DNA of 64,000 bases. Source: Hyphomicrobiales bacterium. GTDB lineage: Bacteria; Pseudomonadota; Alphaproteobacteria; Rhizobiales; Rhizobiaceae. The position numbers and the translations under genes were made by a program. Shown piece by piece: positions 9,161 through 18,674 of the stretch. The DNA lies in the NCBI GenBank assembly GCA_900468285.1, contig UBTF01000012.1, forward strand, positions 419,916 to 483,915. Reading direction: 5' to 3'. The notes below the pieces were generated by a model. It did not search any database, was not told where the DNA came from, and saw nothing but the letters and a program-made list of their open reading frames with translations. The stretch's first letter is position 1; each line of letters begins with the position of its first letter.

Positions 9161-9778
9161 ATGCGTTTCTTGTTGTTCGCCGGCATGGCTGCCGGAATGA
9201 TGACACTTGCTTCATGCGGCACCATGTCCAAGGAAGAATGCCGCGTGGCTGACTGGACGGTGGTCGGCGACACGGATGGCGCGGCCGGATATGAGCCTCA
9301 GAGCCGCTTTGCAGATCATGTCCGATCCTGCTCCAAGAGCGGTGCCACGCCGAACCAGACGCAATGGTATCAGGGCTACCAGACCGGCATCAAACGCTTC
9401 TGCACCCCGCTCAGCGGCGCATCCCACGGAGAAGGCGGCGGCGCCTATAACAATGTTTGCCCGGCGGAAATGGAAAAAGACTTCGTGCGCGGCTACAGCC
9501 TCGGCAAGCGGGTCTACGACCTGCGTTCACGCATCGATTCATTGCGCTCCGACATAAGCTCGCGCGAGTCGGAGGCAGACCGCCTGTCGGAAGAGCTGAA
9601 AAAGGCCGAGGACAAGGACCGCCGCGGCATCCGCGACCGCATAGACGATCTGGAGCGGGACCGCAGCCGCGCCCGCCGCGAGGCCGATGATCTCGGCTAC
9701 GACCTCCAGGACGCCGAACGCGACCTCGCCTATTTCCGCCAGAACCCGAACGCGCCGATGTATCGTGGCGGCTATTGA
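9161..9778 (+). CDS. DUF2799-type lipoprotein with C-terminal coiled coil
   Basis: This 205-residue protein has a lipobox LASC at residues 16-19, so it should be lipidated. Residues about 20-115 resemble DUF2799 (CRVADWTVVGDTDG, then WYQGYQTGIKRFC and YSLGKRVYDL). The last 80 residues are a highly charged Glu/Arg/Asp-rich coiled coil. No enzymatic motif is seen. It is monocistronic between the copper promoter and the toxin-antitoxin pair, with an AT-rich promoter region upstream. Confidence 0.75.
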   Translation: MRFLLFAGMAAGMMTLASCGTMSKEECRVADWTVVGDTDGAAGYEPQSRFADHVRSCSKSGATPNQTQWYQGYQTGIKRFCTPLSGASHGEGGGAYNNVCPAEMEKDFVRGYSLGKRVYDLRSRIDSLRSDISSRESEADRLSEELKKAEDKDRRGIRDRIDDLERDRSRARREADDLGYDLQDAERDLAYFRQNPNAPMYRGGY

Positions 9779-9836
9779 GCGTAGCTTGAACGTGATGCCC
9801 AATTGAGCTACATAATGGGCACAAAGGAGTAAGCTC

Positions 9837-10112
9837 ATGACTGCGAATGCATATGTCAGGGCGCGTATAGACCAAGAACTGAAGGACGATGCGACGGCTG
9901 TTCTTGACAGCCTTGGCCTGACAGTTTCCGATGTCATGCGCATGATGTTGACCCGGATTGCCCGCGAAAAGGCCTTGCCGATCGAGCTGACGCGCCCGAA
10001 TGCAGAAACGCTGGCCGCCATGGAGGAGGCCCGCGAAATTGCCGCCAGAAAACATGGCCGCTTCAAGACATCGCAGGCCCTGCACGATGCGCTGGATAGC
10101 AAGGATAAGTGA
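9837..10112 (+). CDS. RelB/DinJ-family antitoxin
   Basis: The 91-residue protein begins with a ribbon-helix-helix segment (YVRARIDQELKDDATAVLDSLG... VMRMMLTRIA) typical of RelB/DinJ, which binds the operon promoter as a dimer. The C-terminal part would wrap the toxin. An AAAGGAG site precedes the ATG. Its stop overlaps the toxin start by 4 bases, the usual antitoxin-first order. Confidence 0.9.
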   Translation: MTANAYVRARIDQELKDDATAVLDSLGLTVSDVMRMMLTRIAREKALPIELTRPNAETLAAMEEAREIAARKHGRFKTSQALHDALDSKDK

Positions 10113-10444
10113 AGGGCAAAAAGGATGGGGCAACAGGGGCGGCACAGAAGCGCACGACAGTGCCGCGCATGTGCGACTTTACCAAACAGTTCCTGAAAGA
10201 CTGGAAGCGGCTCAATGATTCCGGCCGCTTCGACATGATCAAGCTGAAGGAAGTCCTCATCCTTCTCATCGCCAATGACGCGCCACTACCTGCACAATTT
10301 CGCGACCATGAGCTGACCGGAGAATGGCGCGACTTTCGTGAATGTCACATTGGCGGTAATTTTCTGCTGATCTACAGGCTGGATGGGCCCAGCAATCTGG
10401 TCGTCTTTACGCGCGCGGGCACCCATTCCGAACTTTTTCGATAG
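10109..10444 (+). CDS. YafQ-family mRNA interferase toxin
   Basis: The product has the RelE/ParE fold pattern of YafQ: CDFTKQFLKDWKRL at the N-terminus, then FRDHELTGEWRDFRECHIGGN with the catalytic His/Asp region, and a final LVVFTRAGTHSELF with a C-terminal His. YafQ cleaves mRNA on the ribosome. The GTG at 10109 overlaps the antitoxin stop and follows AAGGA; an internal ATG at 10169 (MCDFTK) would give the more usual family length. It ends 3 bases from the convergent beta-lactamase stop. Confidence 0.88.
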   Translation: MKGKKDGATGAAQKRTTVPRMCDFTKQFLKDWKRLNDSGRFDMIKLKEVLILLIANDAPLPAQFRDHELTGEWRDFRECHIGGNFLLIYRLDGPSNLVVFTRAGTHSELFR

Positions 10445-10447
10445 AGC

Positions 10448-11260
10448 CTAGCGATGAACCGAGAAACGGGGGATATCGCGCAGGAATTCGTCGCGGACAA
10501 CCTGCCCCATGGGGATGTCGGTTGGCTTGTCGTTGACGCGGAAGCGGACGAAGACGATGTGTTGGCCTTCGCGTTCTGCCCAGCCCACGAACCAGCCGAA
10601 GGGGCGGTCGGGATCGGGCTTGCCATCGGGGGTCTTGAGGTTGCCGGTGCCGGTAATGCCGTGCGCGCTCCAGGCCTCGGCACCATCATAAACAGGAATG
10701 ATGGCCTTGGTTTTGTTTTGCGCATCGCGCGAGAATGGCAGGTTGTTGGCAAGAAGCCTGCGCATGAAGCCGATCTGTTCGACGGGCGAAATCTGCAGCG
10801 AGGTGCCGAGCCAGGCATCGGTCAGGCCGTTGTTTTCGCCCGCGTCACCGGCCACATCGGCATTGCCGAAACCCAGTTTCTTGACGAAGGCTGAAAACTT
10901 TTCCTGCCCCAGACGGCTGGTGATTTCACGCGAGTACCAGAGCACGGATTCCTTCTGCCACGTCGTCGGATCGACTTTCTTGCGCGCGGCTGGCGGCGCT
11001 TCCATGCCTTTTTTCCATTCCCAGACGGGATTGAATTCATCCAGCAGAATACCGGACTCATAGCCGATCAGCGCCAGAGGCACCTTGAAGGTGGAGGCCG
11101 GAGAGGCCCGCTTGTCGCAGCTTCCCTGCTGGGTAATGACCGCTCCTGTTTCCACTGACGTGACGAAGGTGCATTCAAACGGCGGCAATGATTGAGCACG
11201 CGCGGGCGCGACCATGATCATCAGGCATATGGGCAGAAAAAGCGCGAAACGATTGCGCAT
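10448..11260 (-). CDS. Class D (OXA-type) beta-lactamase-like protein with altered KTG box
   Basis: The 270-residue secreted protein has a signal peptide ending near ARAQ and a class D layout: S56-T-F-K59 (acylated Ser and carboxylated Lys), S105-V-L at the SxV box, F131-G-N, Trp150 positioned to shield the modified Lys, and FGWFVGW near the C-terminus. The third box, K-T/S-G in active enzymes, reads I202-T-G, so the conserved Lys is missing. This may lower activity or change ligand preference. The start at 11260 has AAGGA 7 bases upstream. It converges with the toxin-antitoxin operon. Confidence 0.85.
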   Translation of the reverse strand: MRNRFALFLPICLMIMVAPARAQSLPPFECTFVTSVETGAVITQQGSCDKRASPASTFKVPLALIGYESGILLDEFNPVWEWKKGMEAPPAARKKVDPTTWQKESVLWYSREITSRLGQEKFSAFVKKLGFGNADVAGDAGENNGLTDAWLGTSLQISPVEQIGFMRRLLANNLPFSRDAQNKTKAIIPVYDGAEAWSAHGITGTGNLKTPDGKPDPDRPFGWFVGWAEREGQHIVFVRFRVNDKPTDIPMGQVVRDEFLRDIPRFSVHR

Positions 11261-11399
11261 AGATGATCCTTGACTTGCCGACCATACATCATAGCCGGTA
11301 TCGGGCATAAGAAAAGATGGGAGCGCATTAATGGCTCGATGCGGCAGGAATAGGACCGCCGCCGCACCCTGCCCCGCCGCACTCACAGGCACGCCTGTT

Positions 11400-11885
11400 T
11401 CAAGCCTGCTCCGGTTGCTGGGCCGCAGGTTCGTCTCCCACCGTCAAGGGCCAGTCGACGACGTAGTTTTCGAAATCGTCCACCTCGACATCAAGCTCGC
11501 TGACGGTACGCCCGCGCGCCGAAATGCCCGCAATATGCACCGTTTCACGGTCTCCGGAGACGAGATGGTGCCACCAGTAGAGGTCCTCGCCATCGCGCAC
11601 CAGCGCATAGGCGCAGGTCGGCGGCAGCCAGCCGATCTCATTGACGAGCTTGAGGCTGAGCTGGATGCAATCGGGCACCGTGTCGCGCCGGTTGGGATAA
11701 TCCGAGCACTGACAGCTGTCTCCATCCAGCAACTGGCAGGCAACAGAGGTGAAAACCACATCCCCGCTGTCCCAGTCCTCCAGCTTGTTGAGACAACAGA
11801 GACCGCAGCCATCGCACAGGCTTTCCCACTCGCTGTTACTCATTTGCGCCAGCGTTTTGGTTTTCCAGAATGGCGCGTCACTCAT
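11400..11885 (-). CDS. YcgN-like UPF0260 / YkgJ-family cysteine cluster protein
   Basis: The 161-residue protein has the Cys cluster CDGCGLCC near residues 24-31 followed by further cysteines ([21 protein letters not shown]), and ends in the aromatic [10 protein letters not shown] segment typical of UPF0260. The YkgJ superfamily is thought to bind zinc or an iron-sulfur cluster; no reaction is established. The ATG at 11885 is the usual family start ([10 protein letters not shown]), with GGAA about 10 bases before it. Confidence 0.85.
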   Translation of the reverse strand: MSDAPFWKTKTLAQMSNSEWESLCDGCGLCCLNKLEDWDSGDVVFTSVACQLLDGDSCQCSDYPNRRDTVPDCIQLSLKLVNEIGWLPPTCAYALVRDGEDLYWWHHLVSGDRETVHIAGISARGRTVSELDVEVDDFENYVVDWPLTVGDEPAAQQPEQA

Positions 11886-12070
11886 CGTTAACATTTCCAT
11901 TTCATTTTGCACCGGCGGGCTGCAACATGGCATCACCCGTTTTGTCGTATCGCAATCTGTCGGATTATAAGATAATCCTTAAATCTGGCAGAGTGGTGGT
12001 GAGGGAATGACCCGCGCAAGGTTGCTGCGTCAAGCATCCGCTCGCCATATCGAACAGGAATTCGTTTCAG

Positions 12071-14248
12071 GTGCAGGAAGACAACAACAACAAACCGGCG
12101 CGCCGTAAACGCCATATTCTGCTGCGGATCGATTCATGGATCGATTCCGGCCTGTGGACAACCGCATCCCGCGTTTTCGACTTCTGGGAAGAGGTTACGA
12201 TTGCCTCGCGCAAACTGCATGTCCGCGGCTGGAAGAAATTTCTCATCAACATCGCCGATGATGCGCTGACCGTTGGCACCGCCGGCACCGTGCTGATGCT
12301 GGCACTGGCTCTGCCCGCCTTTGAGGAAACGAAGAAGGACTGGCGCTATCGCGGTGATTTCGCTGTTACTTTTCTGGACCGCTACGGCAACACGATCGGC
12401 CATCGCGGCATTATCCACGAAGATTCCGTGCCCATCGACCAGATGCCGGACCATTTCATCAAGGCTGTCCTGGCCACCGAGGACCGGCGCTTTTTCGAAC
12501 ATTTCGGCATAGACTTCATCGGCCTTGCCCGCGCCATGAGCGAGAATGCCCGCGCAGGCGGCGTCGTGCAGGGTGGCTCCACGCTAACCCAGCAGCTGGC
12601 GAAGAACCTGTTCCTGACCAATGAGCGCTCGCTGGAACGCAAGATCAAGGAAGCCTTTCTCGCATTGTGGCTGGAAGCCAACATGTCCAAGAAGGAAATC
12701 CTCAGCCTTTATCTCGACCGCGCCTATATGGGCGGCGGCACCTTCGGCGCGGCGGCGGCAGCGCAATTCTATTTCGGCAAGAACCTGACGGATGTGACGC
12801 TGGCGGAATCCGCCATTCTGGCCGGTCTATTCAAGGCACCGGCAAAATACGCACCGCACGTCAACCTTCCCGCAGCGCGCGCCCGTGCCAATACGGTTCT
12901 CTCCAACCTCGTGCAGGGTGGATTGATGACCGAAGGTCAGGTCGTTGGCGCGCGTCGCAACCCGGCAACCGTCATCGACCGCGAAGATGTCAAGGCGCCG
13001 GATTATTTCCTCGACTGGGCCTTTGACGAAGTGCAGCGGCTGGCCAAGGAAGGCAAGATCAAGGACCACACGGTCATGGTTCGCACCACGCTCGATACCG
13101 GCCTGCAGCAGGCTGCCGAGCAGGCCATGGAAGGCAGCCTTCGCGAATTTGGTGAAGGCTACAAGGTCAAGCAGGGCGCGATGGTGATGATCGAAAATCG
13201 TGGCGGCATTCGCGCCATGGTCGGCGGTCGTGACTACGGCGAAAGCCAGTTCAACCGCGCAACAGCCGCCCTTCGCCAGCCGGGTTCCTCCTTCAAGGTC
13301 TATACCTATTCAGCCGCCATGGAGAAGGGCTACAAGCCGGAAACGCTGATTTCCGACGCCCCGGTGACGTGGCGCGGCTGGTCGCCGCAGAACTATGGCC
13401 GCTCCTATGCGGGCAAGGTGACGCTGCAGACAGCACTTGCGAAATCCTACAACACGGTGCCCGTGCGGCTTGCCAAGGATGTGCTGGGCACGCAAATCAT
13501 TGCCGATACGGCCAAGGCCATGGGCGTTGCCACGCCGCTTCGCACCGACAAGACCATTCCGCTCGGCACATCGGAAGTCACCGTGCTGGATCAGGCAACC
13601 GGCTATGCCGTGTTTCCGGCAGGCGGTATGCAGGCCCGTCGCCACGGCATCGAGCAGGTGCTGGATTACGAAGGCACGGTTCTCTACGATTTCGACCGCG
13701 ATGAGCCGCCGGCACAGCGCGTTCTTTCCGAAGAGGCCAATTCCAAGATGAACCGGATGCTGGTGACGATCCCCGTGGAGGGAACGGCGCGGCGCGGCGC
13801 ACTCGACAATGGCATCGTCTCGGGCGGCAAGACCGGCACATCGCAATCCTACCGCGATGCCTGGTATGTCGGCTTTACCGGCAACTACACCACCGCCGTC
13901 TGGTTCGGAAATGACGACTTCACCTCCATGAACAACATGACCGGCGGCGCCCTGCCCGCCATGACGTTCAAGCGGCTGATGGATTATGCCCACCAGGGCA
14001 TGGAACTGCGCCCCATTCCCGGCATCCAGAACCCGCTGCCCTCAGGCTCGCGCCCACAGCCCGCGACCGGTGCGGAAGTAGCCTCGACAGATGCCAATGC
14101 CCTGCCAGCCCTAACCCGCCCCCGCGCCCTCTCCGCCGAAGCCACCCGCGTCATCCGCGCCATCGGCAAGAAGTTGAAGGAGGCGTCAGCCCCGACGATT
14201 ACGGTGCAGAAGGTTGCGGATGTCGGTGGAGATGGGGTGAAGCGGTAG
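12071..14248 (+). CDS. Class A penicillin-binding protein 1A (transglycosylase/transpeptidase)
   Basis: The 725-residue inner-membrane enzyme has a cytoplasmic N-terminus, one membrane segment (about residues 75-95), a GT51 domain (EDRRFFEHFGID; GGSTLTQQLAKNLFL) that polymerises lipid II, and a transpeptidase domain with S406-S-F-K409, SYN (KSYNTVP) and KTG (GGKTGTSQ). It builds and cross-links peptidoglycan. GTG 12071 is the only usable start, since the frame is closed by TGA at 12008 and no other start codon lies between. The Pro/Ala-rich tail is variable in the family. It is divergent from the YcgN-like gene. Confidence 0.93.
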   Translation: MQEDNNNKPARRKRHILLRIDSWIDSGLWTTASRVFDFWEEVTIASRKLHVRGWKKFLINIADDALTVGTAGTVLMLALALPAFEETKKDWRYRGDFAVTFLDRYGNTIGHRGIIHEDSVPIDQMPDHFIKAVLATEDRRFFEHFGIDFIGLARAMSENARAGGVVQGGSTLTQQLAKNLFLTNERSLERKIKEAFLALWLEANMSKKEILSLYLDRAYMGGGTFGAAAAAQFYFGKNLTDVTLAESAILAGLFKAPAKYAPHVNLPAARARANTVLSNLVQGGLMTEGQVVGARRNPATVIDREDVKAPDYFLDWAFDEVQRLAKEGKIKDHTVMVRTTLDTGLQQAAEQAMEGSLREFGEGYKVKQGAMVMIENRGGIRAMVGGRDYGESQFNRATAALRQPGSSFKVYTYSAAMEKGYKPETLISDAPVTWRGWSPQNYGRSYAGKVTLQTALAKSYNTVPVRLAKDVLGTQIIADTAKAMGVATPLRTDKTIPLGTSEVTVLDQATGYAVFPAGGMQARRHGIEQVLDYEGTVLYDFDRDEPPAQRVLSEEANSKMNRMLVTIPVEGTARRGALDNGIVSGGKTGTSQSYRDAWYVGFTGNYTTAVWFGNDDFTSMNNMTGGALPAMTFKRLMDYAHQGMELRPIPGIQNPLPSGSRPQPATGAEVASTDANALPALTRPRALSAEATRVIRAIGKKLKEASAPTITVQKVADVGGDGVKR

Positions 14249-14362
14249 GTTTAGATCGTTCCCCGCACACTCGCTTACCTAAGCGCATTCATCGGGGGGC
14301 GAAATTTCTTACGACAATCGGTCCGTTGCTAGAATGTCCACATAGATCCTGAAGACGAGCAA

Positions 14363-14854
14363 CTAGCCCTCATCTTCAGCGATCCGAAGGTCTGTCAGAA
14401 ACTGATTGAAGCTCGGGGAATAGAAGGCCACCAGCCCGTTCTCCTCCGCCTCCTCCAGCGTCTCTGCCTCACCCTCGTAAGCTACCATCTCGTGATCTAA
14501 AACAAAAATCTGACCATTTCTTTCCTTTGACAGGCAGATCATGATGGAGTTGCCGCCAGCATCATTTCCAATGACGAAAAGCGCAGGCGGAAGGGGGTAT
14601 GCACTGGGTTTGGTGAATTCTCTCTCAATCTCCACCAAGTCACACATATGCCGAAGCTGGAGTTCTCGCCCGTCGGTATCGCGATATTCGACGGGTGTAT
14701 TAAAAATCATGCCGCCGCCCGAACGCTTCAGGAATGCTCTCAACGCTTCAGGAAGCGGAACTCCGGTTCTTCCCTCAAAGCGCGAGAGTTCCGCCTCGGT
14801 CGCAGGCGTCCCGCCCTCGTTCTCTATGCTTGCCACGAATTCGTCCAGTGTCAT
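14363..14854 (-). CDS. SMI1/KNR4 (SUKH) family protein
   Basis: The 163-residue protein shows the SUKH pattern: an N-terminal helix pair (LSRFEGRTGVPLPEALRAFL), the G-rich turn RSGGGMIFN, the core strand FVIGNDAGGNSIMI and LDHEMVAYEGEAET. SUKH proteins are frequent immunity proteins of polymorphic toxin systems but also occur alone. The start follows GGAG. It lies 44 bases downstream of the DUF6892-like gene on the same strand, so the two are probably one operon. No toxin gene is visible nearby. Confidence 0.8.
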   Translation of the reverse strand: MTLDEFVASIENEGGTPATEAELSRFEGRTGVPLPEALRAFLKRSGGGMIFNTPVEYRDTDGRELQLRHMCDLVEIEREFTKPSAYPLPPALFVIGNDAGGNSIMICLSKERNGQIFVLDHEMVAYEGEAETLEEAEENGLVAFYSPSFNQFLTDLRIAEDEG

Positions 14855-14898
14855 TGCGTGTACTCCGTTCAATGCACGTATGGTAAACTTTAGCCAGC

Positions 14899-16536
14899 TC
14901 AAATACGTTCTTCATTCAGAACCTGCACACCCTTGTCTTTGAGAGACTTCAGAAGTTTAGGGCTGGGCTTGCTGTTTTCCAGGCCGCTGAACCGTCTCAG
15001 GCTTGGCAAGAGGGCAAAATCATCAATCGCCTTATTGGTGATCCGGACGACGTCATCGCCAACACCGGGATCCCAGAATGGGAAAATTTGATACATAAAC
15101 CGAGAGCCACCATCGATGCCGCTGGATTGGTGCAAAGTCTCGACCTTCACTAGAAGCTCATTAGGAATATCCAAGTTTTGGAAATACTTTTTGGCTTCTG
15201 GAATGATATTGTATCCGTCTGTCTCGATGTCGATCTCACGCTTATCATACTCTTTTGCAAACTCATGGATGTCGAAAGCAGGCGTCAATATTTTCTGCCG
15301 ATACATTAGCTCCTCTATGACGAGAAGCTTGAGACCGAAGTCCTTGAATCTGTTGTCGGAAGCCTTCGGCATTGGGTATTTCTTCGGTTGGTTCCGATAG
15401 TTGTCAGCATCATTGAGCAGCGCCGCTAATCGAACACAGCTTATGAGAGGCAATCGCTGGATAGAAACTTTCAGGGCTTTTCTTGTCCCGACTGACACTG
15501 CGACCCGCCGTACGGCGATTGTCCATCGCTGCTGATCCCAACGTCCAAAGTCGCTTTCTATCAACGCCAGCTCTTTCTTATATTTTTCTAGATTTTCGAC
15601 ATCCCGCTTTCGCAACTCATCTGCAGACATAAAATTTTCTTTTTTGTATTGTGTTGACGAAATTCGATGTTCCTGACGTTCAACTGTATCTCGCATCCTA
15701 GCAATCTCGGCAGCCTGCTTTGTTGCCTCTACATTTAGGGTTTTAAGGAGAAATTTCTCGACAAAATCAGTCGTAGTCTCCAACGACCAAGACGTCGCGT
15801 CACGCAGGGTAAGCGCGACAATATCGGCAGCTTTTGCATGGAGCGTATTCGTCTTTCTGGCATAATGGCCCAGCATGTCATAAGCGAAGCTGCGCATCGG
15901 ACCTTCTGTGACATCCTTTCTCTCCAGGATGTAAAAGCGCAGGAGATCACTCACGAGCACTGATCCATCCGTATCATCCGCGAGCATCCCGCCAAGAACC
16001 AGACTTGTTTGCTCTGGGAAGGCTCGAAACAATTTGGCTATCATAGGGCGCAGGTCAGCGTCGATTTCCGGCGCTTCCACAGAATAAGGACGGTGCCAAC
16101 AGTACGCTTCCAACATAGCAGTGGGAATATCACTCAAGTTTCCAGTTTTCCTATGGCCATGAATTGGACTTATGCAACGATCAATCGAACTCAGTGCGAC
16201 CTCGAGCAGTTCTTTGTGCTCACGGTGCCGCTCAGAAAGCACTCGGAAAAATCCTGCGCGAACATCGCCGGGCATAGATGTTGATGGAGATGAAAAGAGT
16301 GTAATAAATTTATAGGCGAGGATCTGATCAATGTCTCTGAATTCGTAGTCATTTATGAGTATAACTCTCAAGCACTGAAAATAAGCATCATAAATAGCTT
16401 CGATAAGAGATGAATTTCCGCTCAGGACGGCATAGAACTTATTTCGGATTTCGGAGCGATTTTGGTAGTTATCTGCAGGTACCGCGTCTAACTCTTGGAA
16501 AATCTCTTTAAGCTTTACAGGCATTTCCGAAATCAT
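14899..16536 (-). CDS. Large protein of unknown function with C-terminal DUF6892-like domain
   Basis: This 545-residue soluble protein has no membrane segment or signal. Residues about 1-270 are helical with no family I recognise. About 275-345 is a charged, probably coiled-coil stretch (KQAAEIARMRDTVERQEHR). The end, from about 415 (FGLKLLVIEELMYRQ, FDIHEFAKEYDKREIDIE, MYQIFPFWDPG), resembles DUF6892, which I recall near SUKH-type immunity proteins; this is from memory. Codon use is visibly AT-richer than in the neighbours, suggesting later acquisition. GGGAGA precedes ATG 16536. It probably forms an operon with the SMI1/KNR4 gene. Confidence 0.7.
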   Translation of the reverse strand: MISEMPVKLKEIFQELDAVPADNYQNRSEIRNKFYAVLSGNSSLIEAIYDAYFQCLRVILINDYEFRDIDQILAYKFITLFSSPSTSMPGDVRAGFFRVLSERHREHKELLEVALSSIDRCISPIHGHRKTGNLSDIPTAMLEAYCWHRPYSVEAPEIDADLRPMIAKLFRAFPEQTSLVLGGMLADDTDGSVLVSDLLRFYILERKDVTEGPMRSFAYDMLGHYARKTNTLHAKAADIVALTLRDATSWSLETTTDFVEKFLLKTLNVEATKQAAEIARMRDTVERQEHRISSTQYKKENFMSADELRKRDVENLEKYKKELALIESDFGRWDQQRWTIAVRRVAVSVGTRKALKVSIQRLPLISCVRLAALLNDADNYRNQPKKYPMPKASDNRFKDFGLKLLVIEELMYRQKILTPAFDIHEFAKEYDKREIDIETDGYNIIPEAKKYFQNLDIPNELLVKVETLHQSSGIDGGSRFMYQIFPFWDPGVGDDVVRITNKAIDDFALLPSLRRFSGLENSKPSPKLLKSLKDKGVQVLNEERI

Positions 16537-16718
16537 CAGGCATCTCCCATCACAATATCCGCAACCAAAACGTGTTTTGCGATTGTGGCATTTTTGGCGC
16601 GCGGCGCATAGGAACAGCAAATGCTGCAACCAAACTCCATCCCATTCGTTTGGTGACGTTGCATAACGCGGCCCGGTTGCGAGATGACCCGGCCCCTACA
16701 GACTGGCTGGAGCCGTCC

Positions 16719-17153
16719 ATGAATGACATTTCGTCTCGCAGAGAGTCCTCTGCCTACCCATTTCAACTCTTCTTTGTACCATTTCCCTTTGTGTGCTTCT
16801 CGCTGGCGCTTTGTACGGACATCGCTTTCTGGCAGAGCGGTAATCTGATGTGGCTGAATTTTTCGGCTTGGTTGTTGTTTGCCGGGCTGGTTTTTGGCGG
16901 GCTGGCTGTTGTGGCGGGGTTGCTGGATTTGTTGCGGAAACGCACGCGGCCGATGCGGCCGTCTTTTCTCGCTATCATTCTGTTTCTGGTGATGCTGGGG
17001 CTGGCTTTCGTCAACAGCCTTGTCCATGCCGGTGATGGCTGGACAGCGGTCGTGCCCTATGGGTTGCTGCTTTCGGCGGTTACCTTTGCTGTTTCGCTCA
17101 TGGCGGTGACGGCGTCTTCCCGTAAATATGCACGTCTGGCCTGGAGAGTATGA
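16719..17153 (+). CDS. DUF2231-like four-helix membrane protein
   Basis: The 144-residue protein is almost entirely four hydrophobic helices (about 12-32, 44-66, 79-99 and 107-128) with short loops. The DIAFWQSGNLMW and FSAWLLFAGLVFG segments match DUF2231, a membrane domain of unknown function often next to c-type cytochrome or sugar-oxidation genes. GGAG (16709-16712) precedes the ATG. Its stop overlaps the start of the next gene, so the two are co-translated and the protein may anchor or serve the dehydrogenase. Confidence 0.8.
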   Translation: MNDISSRRESSAYPFQLFFVPFPFVCFSLALCTDIAFWQSGNLMWLNFSAWLLFAGLVFGGLAVVAGLLDLLRKRTRPMRPSFLAIILFLVMLGLAFVNSLVHAGDGWTAVVPYGLLLSAVTFAVSLMAVTASSRKYARLAWRV

Positions 17154-18622
17154 TGGCAAGCTCGCGAATTCTTCTGTCCGCCGCGCTTTTGAGCGGCGTT
17201 GCCGTCATCCTGCCTGCCTGCAGTGAACAGGATGGCAATTTTGATCCGTCGCAGCAGATTGGCGCAGACCCCGTTCTGCCTGAGCCCTCCAGAAATCTCA
17301 TTCCCGACCTGAAGGTGGCAGAGGTCATCGGCTGGAAGGATGGCGAGACGCCAACAGTGCCGGAAGGGCTGAAGATCACGCTCTACCAGAAGGATCTCGT
17401 CAATCCGCGCACCGTGCACACGCTGCCGAATGGCGATGTTCTGGTTGTGCAGTCGCGGGCACCGGCTGGCGAGCCCCCTTCCCGGCCAAAGGACATCATT
17501 CGCGGCTGGATCATGTCAATTGCGAATGGCGAGACCGGCGAGCAGAAGCCGAGCAACATCATTACGCTTCTGCGCGACACCAATCGCGACGGCACGGTGG
17601 ACGAGCGCCATGAGCTTCTGACGAAGCTGGATTCACCCTTTGGCGTCGCCTTTGCAGACAACACGCTCTATGTTGCCACCTCCTCCAACATCATGGCCTA
17701 TCCCTATGAGCTCGGTCAGAACGAGATCACTGCTGAGCCGAAGATTTTGACACCGCTGCCTGGCGGTCCCATCAACCACCATTGGACCAAGGATCTGGCA
17801 CTGAGCCCAGACGGCACTATGCTCTATGTCTCGGTCGGCTCCAATTCCAACATCGTGGAAAATGGCATTGAGGCAGAAAAGAACCGCGCTGCCATCCTTC
17901 AGGTGGACCGTCAGACGGGTGCCTTCAAGCTGTTTGCGTCTGGCTTGCGCAATCCCAATGGCCTTGCCTTCAACCCGGAAAGCAAGGAACTCTGGGCCGT
18001 CATCAACGAGCGTGACGAGCTGGGGCCAAACCTCGTGCCCGATTACATGACATCGGTGAAGGAAAACGCCTTCTACGGCTGGCCGTGGAGCTATTACGGC
18101 AACCACGTGGATGCCCGCGTTTATCCGCCGCGCCCGGACATGGTCGAAAAGGCCATCAAGCCGGACTACGCCCTGTCCAGCCACGTGGCGGCGCTCGGCC
18201 TGACCTTCTCGCTCAACTCCGCCCTGCCAGCCCCCTATGACAACGGCGCCTTTATCGGCGAGCATGGCAGCTGGAACCGCAACGCCTTCAATGGCTACCG
18301 CGTGACCTATGTGCCGTTTGAAAACGGCAAGCCTGCGGGCAAGACGCAGGATGTGGTGACCGGCTTCATTCAGGGCGACAAGGCACGCGGTCGTCCGGTG
18401 GGCGTCGGCATCGATGGAACCGGTGCGCTGCTGGTCGCCGATGATGCCGGCAACGCCGTCTGGCGTGTCGCCGCAGCGGATGGAACGGTAACGCCAGCAC
18501 CTGTTGCGACAGATGATGTCTCTGCCAGCGGCGCGGCCTCGCCCGCCGCAGCGCCTGCATCAGTGCCCGCCTCTCAACCGGCAGCACCGGCTGCCCCTTC
18601 GGCACCGGCAATCCAGCCCTAG
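17153..18622 (+). CDS. Sorbosone dehydrogenase-like PQQ-type lipoprotein
   Basis: The 489-residue protein has a lipobox LPAC near residues 20-23 and a six-bladed propeller of the glucose/sorbosone dehydrogenase family: SPFGVAFADNTLYVA, HHWTKDLALSPDGTMLYVSVG, RNPNGLAFNP, and AFIGEHGSWNRNAFNGYRV near the C-terminus. Relatives oxidise sugars or aldoses in the periplasm using PQQ, though many members are uncharacterised. An Ala/Pro-rich tail follows residue 440. The second of two adjacent ATGs is chosen because GGAGAG is better spaced to it. It is coupled to the DUF2231 gene and followed by a terminator. Confidence 0.85.
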   Translation: MASSRILLSAALLSGVAVILPACSEQDGNFDPSQQIGADPVLPEPSRNLIPDLKVAEVIGWKDGETPTVPEGLKITLYQKDLVNPRTVHTLPNGDVLVVQSRAPAGEPPSRPKDIIRGWIMSIANGETGEQKPSNIITLLRDTNRDGTVDERHELLTKLDSPFGVAFADNTLYVATSSNIMAYPYELGQNEITAEPKILTPLPGGPINHHWTKDLALSPDGTMLYVSVGSNSNIVENGIEAEKNRAAILQVDRQTGAFKLFASGLRNPNGLAFNPESKELWAVINERDELGPNLVPDYMTSVKENAFYGWPWSYYGNHVDARVYPPRPDMVEKAIKPDYALSSHVAALGLTFSLNSALPAPYDNGAFIGEHGSWNRNAFNGYRVTYVPFENGKPAGKTQDVVTGFIQGDKARGRPVGVGIDGTGALLVADDAGNAVWRVAAADGTVTPAPVATDDVSASGAASPAAAPASVPASQPAAPAAPSAPAIQP

Positions 18623-18647
18623 CTTCCGGAGCGAGCACGAAAAAGCC

Positions 18648-18674
18648 AAGGCGCGGTCCCCATCCGCGCCTTTT
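18648..18674 (+). terminator. Intrinsic terminator after the sorbosone dehydrogenase-like gene
   Basis: AAGGCGCGG (18648-18656) pairs perfectly with CCGCGCCTT (18664-18672) over a 7-base loop and runs into a short T-tract, 26 bases after the stop. Confidence 0.8.
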
